From Lophius americanus (taxonomy: Eukaryota > Chordata > Actinopteri > Lophiiformes > Lophiidae), in contig JBBDHG010000009.1 of assembly GCA_037951165.1 (NCBI GenBank), positions 8,521,001 to 8,585,000 on the forward strand: a stretch of DNA of 64,000 nt, read 5' to 3'. The first letter of the stretch is position 1; each line of letters begins with the position of its first letter. Below, in pieces: positions 40,201-52,200 of the stretch. The notes under the pieces were generated by a model. It saw only the letters and a program-made list of their open reading frames with translations. It searched no databases and was not told where the DNA came from. The translations under genes were made by a program, and so were the position numbers.

Positions 40201-43200
40201 ATATGATCTCCCACTTGTGTGACGTCAACAAATCTAAGAGTGAGACCACACAAAGTCACCACAGTTGACACCAAGGACAAACACAGTACTCTATTTGAAA
40301 CAGGCAAAACCCAAGGCATTGAGATGTAGGTCAACTCCTACAGTTAAATTTAAATTGCATGTGTAACAAGTGAACTTTGTTTCAACATATAGAAGACGTT
40401 GTGATAAACTGTTAGTGTTGTTGTCTTGTGTTGGTGGAAAAGAGTCTGACAATGAGATCTACAGACTAATGTTAACAATCGTCACATTTTGAGTGATCCG
40501 TCCTTTTAAAGAAAAAAAACCATCATAATAGAGTATATTCAAACAGCTTTTAAAGCACAATACCAAATAAGAAGTTACCCACTATAACTATAATATATTC
40601 ATTTGATAAATATGGTCTTGAAGATAATAGCAGTACTGTGGATGACCTGCACTACATCATCCATCTGTGTCTGTTGTGTTGAGGTCATAGCGTGAAGAGT
40701 GAGAGTCTTTGTGCATGACTGCAACACCGATAGACTTGGTAGCCTGACTTGACCTCAGTCATGACTAATACTCTTCTCACACAGGAGAAGTGAGTCTACT
40801 GGAAGTGGGTTCAACTGCCTGGAACCTATTAATATGCAAGAGCATTCACACATGAATAAAAGTCATCACCATGCACGCAGCATGAACAGCACTGAGCTAT
40901 ATTACAGAAATATTACTAACAGAAAAAAAAGGGAAGAATGAGTGTAAAGATAAGTTTTAAAACTAAAAATAAAGAAAATAAAGATTGAAGAAATACCTAT
41001 TCACCACACTGGACATCCTCTATGACTCTGTTATAAAGGAGTGGCAAAATGCCACACAGCATGATGGGCACTGACCAGCTTCAAAATAAGTCAATGCGGG
41101 GTAATTCCATTGTCTGTTTAGGTCTGAATGAGTTTTTCTGCAAGTCATTTGATCTCCAAAGGTGCTTGAGGGCCACAAAACAGAGCAACACGAGCTCAAG
41201 ATATTTTTTTTCATTCAATTCTATGATGTGTTTTTTAAACTTTCTATCAAAAAGTCAATGACAAAAATAATTTTTCTTCCTGTAACATAGAATATATTTG
41301 TTCACATGTGGTCTGATGAGTTTGTTAAAAGAATATTTAGTCCAATTATCTTTAACACAGAGTACTGATAAGTGCACAAATTCATTGACATACATTGTTG
41401 TTCTTCAAAAATGTACATTACTTAGGGATATAATGTAGTTGAAGGTGGAATATTACACAATCGTCCCAGCTTATGGATTTTTTAATACTGTTTCTAGTGC
41501 AATTCTTGGTTTAAAGTAACAAAAACTTTACCTTTGATCATATAATCTCTTATTAACCTGTTTCTCAAAAAATGAAACAGCTTCGGGGAAAAAGACAAAT
41601 CCCAATTGCATCTTTTCCATATTGTCACATAATGATACATAGAATTGACATAGGTACACAGGAAGAATCAGACAGACTATGTTTTTCAAATTTTGGTTAA
41701 TGTGGTTTTTCATATTCCATTTCATAGTCACTTCATATTTGCGGCCCATAAAGCGCTGTAGATAATAATCTCTATTCATCACCACGAAATCATGAAAAAC
41801 AGGGCCTTTCCTGTGAACCAGGTAAATACTGTAACCAAACTGTATGACTGAGACAGGGGAACATCAGCAGGGCTAACTGAACACTGATAATGCTCGAGGA
41901 ATGGATCTTGGTGTTGGTCTGAACACAACTTATGCCCAAAAGAGCACAAGCGCATGCCAGAAGGGTGGTCCGACGTTAACCTACACTTAAAACAATTCAA
42001 TTACCTCGTTTCATAGTTATGCACGGCTCATATTACACATGCCTGAACGGTTTTGCCAAATGACAAGGCTATCAGTCCATTTTTGTTCTTTGCAGCTGGC
42101 TTGAGGCTGAGATGGGGACTGACAGTTGAATAGACAATTCACAAAGGAAATATTTTTGTTGTGAATGAAAACATATGCATACAACAAATGTATCTCAGCT
42201 CTAAAACAAAGAAGCTGATTTATCACACTTTTGAACACATAACAATATACTCATGTCAGTGTACAAACAAAGAGCCACTCACTCAACTCAAACCACAAAG
42301 AATGCCATTTTTGGTCATTCAAATAGTCTCAGTCTGTTTTCCTAGAAGAGGTGGAATTTCACTCCTCTGATAAGCGTGGCCTAGAATAGCACATCATTGA
42401 GGTACAGCTTAATCATCTTTAACTTATAAGAAAAGTTTATCTGCATCCTATGCCATAATGTAAAAACAAAGCACATTTTCAAAATGACACAAAAGTAATG
42501 GCTTACCTCTTACTAATCAACTGACAAAATTCCTATATAGTGACAGGGGTTTGATTTTAGGAATTGAGTCAAAACACCACAACATAGTGCGAGAAACCAC
42601 AAAGTGGATTTTCCCTGGACAGTCCACCGTGCCCAATTTTGGAACAACTTTTTTTTATTTGAGGGAGTTAGACTAATAATCGAATGATCATAATATAATA
42701 TATTATTATGGTCTGACCAAATGTATATAAAGTTAGAGTGTATTTCCTGTGTGTCGGTCTCCCTCAATGGAATCTAATCATAAACGCTGATAACAAAGCT
42801 AGTATTTCTCACACCGAGAAGTTGATGAAAGATCTTTTTTCTCTGCGGACTGAGACTAAACTTTCTTATAAGATTTACATCTCATATAAATGAAAATAGT
42901 GTAAGAATGAAATGGAGTGTGCTAAGGGAAAAGAGTAACCTAAAATTTGGCCGTTTAGAATTTAATGGGCAGCACACATTACAGTTTTTCTGTGTTTTGA
43001 CAAATGGAGGATCATACTTATTATTTAGAACAAGAATAAGCAACAAAACGCCAAGCCTCGCTGTCAAATCAAACATGGAGACACATCAACAGTTTGAATG
43101 TAGACTCCTTCGGCAACTTGGTGGATTCAACTCGGCTCTGTGCGACCAGTCTCCTTCCCAGCTGCCACACATGGAAGGAGCATGGTGGCCCCTTCCTTGT

Positions 43201-46200
43201 GTGAGCTTAAAAGTGCCCCCATCCCTGCCTGGACATAACCTCTTGCCCATGATCGTGGGCATAAAGTACACCATCTCTCCAACTGGGGAGCAATCACTCC
43301 AGAACCGGTAGCTATCCATGGCCTGTCAAATTCACTTTGTTGGCAAACTGGAAGGACATTACCAGAACAAGCGTCCATTCCCCGGTCACATTTCATCCGC
43401 AGTGGTGCAAGAAAAATTCAAGTAGAGAAGGAGGTAATTAAAGGTACAGAGTGTGAAATTTAGTGGCATTTAGTGGTAAAGTTGCAGATTAAAACTTAGA
43501 TTACACATCGGTACACAGAGGTCTAATCCGAAAGAAAATTCTGCATGTTAACACCCCTTTCTGAATGGAAAGAACCTTTCCAAATTTGAATTCATTCCTT
43601 TGCAATGAGGTAGTCAAAATCTTTTTGGAAAGCCTTTTGATTGCCAGTCGCTGCATATAAACGCTGTATCGGTAAGCTTTCTGTTTAAGTTGTATCTGCG
43701 CATACCCAGCGTCATGACGTAATGCTCAGCTCCTCCGAGCATTACGTCATATTAATAGACTGATGTCAGGATAGGAATGAGAGACCCAGATTATCTGTGC
43801 TTTTATTCAATGATTTATCTGAATGACATTCTCAAGCCGTGCATTTCAGCATGTCACACTGTGGATGTCACTCACATCTGAGATTGTTGCAGTGTTCTTT
43901 TTTCAAACAAACAGCTATATTTGATTTTAAAGGTACTTGAAAAAAGAGCCACTGACTGATATTATACAAAATATTTACTAACAAAGTGAAGTATAATCAT
44001 AAATCTGTTTGCCGTCCATCGAGTTTTATTTCTGTCTGTGGTCGAGAATGCTCGCTCACATCACGCTACCATCTCTGGCTCGGGGATCCCAAAGCATTCT
44101 CAGCTGAAATATGGAATTCCTCCAGCTGGTTTTGTGTCCTCCCAGGATTAACTTTGTTTTTGTTTGTAACTTTCAACTGTTTTCATGTTAGGGCTGCAAC
44201 CAATAATCAACAAAAGTCAATTATGAAATTTGCTGCCGAAGAATTTAACAGTCGATCATTTGTTGGCGTCATCGGACACTTTCTCCGACACTGTGGGATA
44301 AGAAGCAGGTAAACATTAGGGCGATGGGAACTCCATTGCGACATAAAAACATCCAAGGTGTGGGAGCATTTCCCCCTCAACACGACCAAAAAATGTTATA
44401 AACTGCAAGATTTGCAAAGCTGACCATTCCTAGCGTTGAGAACGTCAGTATTGCCCGACGATTTGAAGCAGAGGCACGTTGGCTCTGTAAACGACGAAGA
44501 CTCTTTTCTGTACGCTAGTTAGCGGGCTTGGTGTTGAAGTAGGTGTACTTAACGCTTCTGTTGGGTTTAATATGACTTTTGAAATGTAGTGAATTGTTAA
44601 TGACGTTGTGTGTACCAAATAACTATTACTAAAAAACCTGATACCCTTCATGTTACAAAGGTGCCCCTACGTTAAAATCAAACACGTTGCATGTCTCCTG
44701 GAGACGTTTCGCATTACTGCTGAAAGTGTGCTGCTGCCTACCGAGTGCACACCTCATTGTTGTTCCATGTCCAATGTGGGCTGCATCCAACTTGTAAAAA
44801 ATGTAGCCTAATATAGTTGACTACAGAATGCACAACGCACCGACTGTTACTTTTCTACCCTTGTTTATTTTCCTAAATTTACATGGATGTTTGATTTGAT
44901 TCAAGAGAAACTGCTGTATTTTTATATATATTGTTTTATATTATTTATTCATACATTTTCTTTCGTTTTTTTATCAGCAGTGATGTGATGTGAACATGAA
45001 ATGACTAAATTCCAGTTAAGCAAATACACTGTTTTTACACTGGTATAGCAAACTGTTTGGTCTAACAGCCTGTTATGAAAACAGTAAAGTTTATTAAGAC
45101 ATTTTGGAATGAAGAATTAATCTTTATTGTTTTTATTGATATCAATCATTCAATCATTACATTACGCCAATTCAAAACAACAGTTGTCTCAAGGTGCTAT
45201 CCAGAAAGAGCAGGTCTAGACCAAACTCTTTATATAATTATTTACAGAGACTCAACAAATTCCTCCGTGAGCAAGCACTTGGCGACAGTGGCGAGAAAAA
45301 ATTGCCTTTTATCGGGCAGAAAACTCGAGCAGATCCAAGACTCAGGGTGGACGGCCTAATGCCATTACCAGTTCGGTTATAAAAGAGATAACAACCTAAA
45401 GTTAGATTCAAAAGCTGATAGCAAAATAACAGTCATTTAATAATTGTGTATTTATTTTTATTTTACTTAACCTTGATGTAAGCAGGAGAAAAAAATTATC
45501 AGATTAATCGGTCGATTATTGAAACGATTAATTGACTATCAAAATAGTCGTTAGTTGCAGCCCAATTTCCTGTGCCCCTAGTGCCAATAAATGGAAAAAA
45601 AATTTTGTTCAATACCTTTCCGCCACCTCGTTCAAAACATTTTATTTTGAAATTTTGAATTGGATTCTTTATTATATTTGGTTGTAAGACAGAGTTTGCA
45701 AAATATTATTTGAAAGATATTTTTTGTTATTGTTCCTTATTTAATTTATTAAAATAATAAGTTATTTTGAAAACCGTAGTGTAGAAGTACTTTAATTTTG
45801 TATTTTTCCCTACAAGTTTAACTTTGTATGTTTGCACTGAACTTAACTGACTTTTTCACCAAATCGTGCAGCCCTATTTAAAACTAAAAACTTTCTCACA
45901 ACCAAATGCTTCAATAGTACTTAAAATTAGCAGAAAACTATTAGATAATAATAATAAATAATACATTTAAATATAATGCATTTAATAGATAATGTATAAT
46001 ATTAGATGGTTTGTATCCTGTGCAAAGTTACCCTGGAATATTACAGCAGCACAAGCACTTTGTGAAGTGAGAACACACAGGCGCAATGTGGTATGATGAA
46101 CCATAAGAAAAGGCAAACATGTTCCAGAGGATGTGATATTATTTTTGTGAAATGCAACATGCCTGTAATTTGTAAAGTAAAAGATTTCACAGCAAATTCC

Positions 46201-49200
46201 CTTATATATATAATTTGCGAAACAAAAAGGCCATGCGATCATTTGAGTTACGTGTGAATCCGCAACTCAGTGATTTTTTTGGGCAGAATTTATATTTATA
46301 GATTCCTCTGGCCGCCTCTTCCTCCTCCTTCACAATCGAATTATGGCAGCTATGGTGGATATAATATCAAATTGTTTTGAGCCATGTGTTCATGTTGTCG
46401 ATGATCAATCTGTCCCGCAATTCATATGAATTATTCATCAACACAGATCCAAGTGATCCACATAAGAGTGTTCATAGAAGGGGATTTGATGCAACACAGA
46501 CTTCAGGGTGATCGACGCCCACCGCTGGTGTAGCTACGGGAGACACTGTAGGGTTGGGTATTTCAGTGGGGGATAATGTCAGTAAATTCAAGTAAAATTC
46601 AGATTTAACTTATCCCCATGCAAATGCACTGCACATTTGTATTTTAATTGGATTTACTGTGATAAACCCTCAGATATGTCAGGGCTCCGCATAACACTGC
46701 TGCAACCAGGTCAGCTGTCAGAGCCAAGGGTTGTGTGTGGGATCGAGGCAGCGCTTCTGGAGGTAGGACATGCGAGCGGGTAGGTGGCAGTCACCGACCA
46801 AACGCAAGCCCATCTACTGGAAATCTCCCCCCTCGGCGAAAGCGCAAAGCAACCTTTCCCTTGGGTCCGACACACCTCCCCAGGTACCTAACCCTCCATT
46901 GTCTACCGTACCCACCTCATCGGTGGACAATCTGTGTCACACCGGAAGCCCTTCTACGATAAGTCGTTGTTTAACAGTGGATCACTTTGCTTGTGTGTTG
47001 AAGAAGAACAGTGAGCTGGGATAATTAATGTGACTTGCAGGACACACTGATCCTCGACACTACAACACCCGGTTCAACATTATTACATTAAATTCACTGC
47101 ATCTGCCATAATAAGATCGTGAAAGAGGCAGAAAAAGCCGGCAGTGGAAAAGATGAATATGAATTCCGCCCCCCAAATCACTCAGGTGCCGATTCACATG
47201 GTATAAAATAATCACGGCAAAATATGGTAGGTAATTTGCTGTGAAATTTTTTCTTTCCGTAATTACAAATATAGACATGGCACATTCGAACTCGATTAAT
47301 ATCACACACGACATCCATAATTTTTCCAAATTACCAAAGGTCCCAGGTTATACTAGTACTGTGCGAAAAGGGTATATGGATAAAATTTGTCGTTTTCATT
47401 GTCGATTAAGTTATCTGTAGATTAATCAATAGAAAAAAAGTTGTTATTGGCAGCCCTAGTCTTTATACTTCCTTTGACAACTAGGTTTCATGCTCGGTTG
47501 CATTTTCATGTGCTATAAAGTAAGTATGCTCCTCCATTTGGCACAACACAAAAGTTATCCAGCGACAACTTAATCATCTTTTTCCATTCTCCTTCATTCT
47601 ATTTCATTTTCTTATGAGTCTTTCTGCCTTTAAAGGCTTTAATGTAAAAACCCCTGTCTAAATCCAATGTTTTTTGTCAATTCATACTATTCATACAAAA
47701 ATGGAATTTAAGAAAAATGATGAATGAATATCATATACCTTTGAATTTTACCTCTATATACCATGGCTAAGCAATTCTGGCTGCAATTAGAATCGCTGAT
47801 TGTGGGTTTTTTTTTTGAGAACATAACAGCCTTGATCCGGAGTAAGGAGACTTTTGGTATATTACACTAGTTCATTTGGCTTGACTCTGAGTCATTGTTA
47901 GTAACAAAACATGGTCTTGACCAACTCTGAATCAATTTTTAACAGCCATAATAAAAAATACAGCCTTAGCCCTGAGTGGCTACAAATTACAAGAAAAAAA
48001 CATGTCTAACAGTACGTGTACGTTTCATTCATCTCGGACATGGTATTCTATGTGGGTTGAATCCATAGCAACTGGACTTCTGTTTTGGCTTGAAGATGGT
48101 TCACCTTTCATCCAAGAAGCTTCTTCAGTTCTAAAATGCTTGACTCCCCACCAGGCAGCTAGAATTGACGAAGGCTCTTGGATGAAAGTTGAAAAGTCAT
48201 CAAGCCAAAACAGAAGTCCAGTGTTCCATTAATCAGAATGTGAACCTTTTTGGACAAAAGCTCAGTGTAGTCAGTTGGAATCATTTAATTCTCAAATGCT
48301 TCCGCAGGGGTTTCTTCTAGACTAATTCTCCCTTTTTCCTGTGTATTTCTCTTAGACAGGTAGTCGGCTTTCCTTTCTGCATCTCAGCGTTACATGATCA
48401 AACACCACACTCTCATTGTCTGAGGAAGAACAGTACAGACACTGCTTTACTGCAGTTAATGTTACAAATTAAATGCTGCAAAATTGTTGTACTTCAGAAA
48501 GGAGATGGATATAGGACGGAAATAAGATCGCGGTCCTTTTACAATTAATCACTCTGCCCCACTATATACCTTTAAATTTTACAGAGTGCACCTTTAACAT
48601 ATCATTGAATTCATTTAATTCCTTTCAATCTATATTTCTAGCATCCTCCATCAAGGGGATGCACAATCTATATTTGGCCAAAGACATATCAGCTAGGTTC
48701 CCATCACTAATCCATTCATCAGCTAAAATTCCATTATGGCAAATAAAAATAGCTGACATAATGAAGTTAATCTGCTTTCCTTGACTTACAAAGTGCTCCA
48801 TAGACACTCTAATACAGAACATCCCTATGGAGAGAGTAAGTGCTGGAATATGGTGAAGGAATGCTGCTTCAATAATGCAGGTATCAAAAGCAAATGACAA
48901 TCACCTCATGAGTCCAAAGATCAATCAAGAGACAAAAACAGGTGGGGCGATTACATCTGTGCTTTGCGATCATTCAGTCATAAACAATACAGAACCAAGG
49001 CATGTGACTTATCAAAAAAAATTAAATCTTAATTGAAAATCTTTTCATAAATTACCTTTGAGTCTAAATGTTTCAACTTGTAGCTTACAGACATACCAAG
49101 GCTGATATTAACCTAACTGGCAATAATTGGGTTCAACTCCTATGAGTAATTAATCTAACGAAGAATCAAGAATTCATAATAAACAACCCAGAGCATAAAA

Positions 49201-52200
49201 CAGAAAGGGCATTCCTACACCACAAAAACATTATCTGTTATGGATGTACTTTATGTTACTAATGAAGTTGTCTGAAAAATCTTGTATTATGGAGCCTATC
49301 TTTAATTTATAATGACACATGGTTGTTTTGAATGACTAGGAAACACCTAGAGGTGCTTTGTCATGCAACTGCTAAAATATCTGGCAGAAGAATATTATTT
49401 TTATCATTAATATTAATCTTTATTTGTTGCCTAGTGAAAAGCTTATAAGTTAACTATCAAGGTTTCACATCGACTCACTCTGAGCTAGGTCCGGGCTAAA
49501 TGCTAAAATTAGCTTTAGCTTGCTTAAGCTTACTACTAAGCTAAAGGCTAAATTAGGGACTTAGCAATGACTAGGAGGTCTACTGAGTAGCGGGAGGGCT
49601 AACATCACGTAGCACAAGTAGAAACAGGAGTTGTAGTCTCTTTACACTCCTTAACTCCTTCTTTGTCATATTTTACTTACTACCACTTTATTCTTTGTTG
49701 TCTCAAGTCCGAAGCCTGACCGGTCTCTAGTTTCGGACGCTTTTTTGATGTCGTAGTGAAAGCCCAGTGTAACAATAAATTTCAAAAAAACATTGGTCTA
49801 CTGTCTGTGTCCACCTATGTAACTTTTCAGTATTGGATGTCTTTTCACGGGACATTGCTATCTGCCCGTGAACACAGCAAGGGCTAACTGTTACTTAACT
49901 AGTGGTAAATGCTCATTTCGTAGTCGAGCTCAAACCATGAGGGACAGAAAGAAAAACATGTGTTCGATTAAGTTTAAACTACTGAAAACCATACAGAGTT
50001 TGGAAGGGTTTTAATTACATTCATAATAAAGAGTCTAATGAAACAGTTTGTCAATGGTAAGACTATACTTAAAGTATATTTATAAAAACTGATGACAGTC
50101 TGTGTAATGTTTGTGTTTGATCGGTTAAGACACCAGCTATAATGGTCGCGAGCCAAAAACAGACCATTTTGCTGTTTTTTACTCTGACCTCATGACTAAT
50201 CCGGGTAAAAAGACGAGCGGTAATCAATGTAACAACAACTGTGTTGGACATAGTCGGTATCGTACATGAAAACAGAATTGCTGACTTCAGGACTGGCTAA
50301 TTCAAGAGCCTCTGGGACTTGGTCGGGCTTGGCCAGAAAGATGTGCCCTGCTGGAGTGCACATTAGAGCTGAGGGAGTTTATTCTTTAGTGCCTACATAT
50401 ATCTATCTGTGTTACACACAATTAGCGCTTTATATTTCTAATGAACACAACAAAGTGCAATATGATGTAAACTGAATAGTAAGATCATGGAGAGAATGTC
50501 GATCTCAATTCCAAGTAAAAAATCGGCGATTCTCACTTTAGACAGAATCACCCAGCCCTACACAGAGCTATAAAAAATAAACAAAATCAATTACTACAAA
50601 AGCGCGGCACAGTGATTAGCGCTGTTGCCCCACAGCAAGACGGTACCGGGTTCGAATCCAAGTCAACTTGTCCAGGGTGTACCCTGCCTCACGCCCGATG
50701 TCAGCTGGGACATCGGGGACCCTGAACAGGATAAACTTTAATGAATGAATGAATAATTACTAAAAAAAATGTCTGCGAAAATATAACCCACAAACAAATT
50801 GTGTTTTACAAATGATCTAGAATTCACTAAAACAGAGGGGTTTGCAAACATCCCAAATCAACCGTATTTTGTTTGACATATATTGTGTATGATTATTCCT
50901 GGTAGACCATGGATGAATTCATGAGCATGAGCACACGTCCAATTACTGTGTTATAAATAAAGAGCCATCATATGATACAGTGTGACCATCGGGCAAGGTC
51001 AGATAATAATACTCATGGACAATGACACATATCAATAAGACAGATTTTTAACCAGCATGTCCAACTGCACAGAGGTAAAGTGGATAAATGCTTAGAACAC
51101 CATTAGAAATTAAAATGTGGCTATACCACATTAGTGACTGTGTGTTTGAGTGTGTGTGTGTGCGTGTGTGTGTGTGGGGGGAGAAGAGATGCACTACTGC
51201 CAATCTCCAGTATCACCCTATCTATCAAAATGCAAACTTCCTAAATAGATGGATCTCAGGTATCCCGTGTAAGACCGACAGAGATCATCTTGTACCATAA
51301 CAAAGCTTCCTCGTGAATAAGTAACGCATAAGGGCTACAACAGTAGCAACTGAAGTATTTGATAGGTGTCAGTATTGAGTTTCAGATCGACAGTCTATAT
51401 TAAATTGATCCACTTGCTAACTGGGAGATTAACATACTTTCATAGTTATCCTGAACTCAAATCACAGACCTAGCCAACGAGCCTAACACAAGTAGAGTGA
51501 ACGGCGTAGTTCCTTGAACACAAACGCAATCTCCTAATAACACAACCGCTGGCCGACACGTGTCCCTGTCGTATTACAGATGATAAATGCTGCTACTACG
51601 TTTGTATCCCTACTGACCCGTTATCCTGGTAGAGAAGATACCATGCCTGAGCTTTTGAGTTTCACTGACCACATTCTTTGTGTGAAAGCAGAGGACGTGA
51701 GGACAACCATGGCCCGATTTCACCCAGTAAGTTAAACAACTGAGGGACTGCTCCTTCAACAACCTAACGGAATGATGGACCAATCAACACACATGTACAG
51801 CATTGCATCCCTCCCTCGAAATGTAAACATGCAAGTAGACATGCAAATGTCTGCAGACTGACTCGACTTCTGGCGTTAAACCCCTTAACTATGTGGTGGA
51901 TGGAGAGCGAACTCACGTAGCTGTGGCTAACTCATAGTGACGTTATGAACCTAGTATGATACTGGCCATCAGCCGGTAAACACTGACAAATCTTACCATA
52001 TCCATATGATCTCACCCCAACCCATCGGAAGATGTTTTCCGCTCACTGGGGCATGGAAAGCACTGCCATACACTGCTAACTAAATAAGCTAGGTGGGCTA
52101 GCCAATGGCAAAAACTAGCTAACTACTGCTAGCTAGATTCTTAAAATAAGCTACTAAGACATTCATTGTGCTTCCTATTCAGCCACGGCAAAATGTGTTA

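Noticed and set aside
43086..43396. Overlapping 77-134 codon frames as a gene
   Set aside because: Three frames on both strands are open simply because the stretch is GC-richer. No known domain is present, and a repeat fragment is more likely.
50600..50680. A functional tRNA gene
   Set aside because: The B box is perfect, but the cloverleaf is not formed and the sequence continues into a SINE body and tail.
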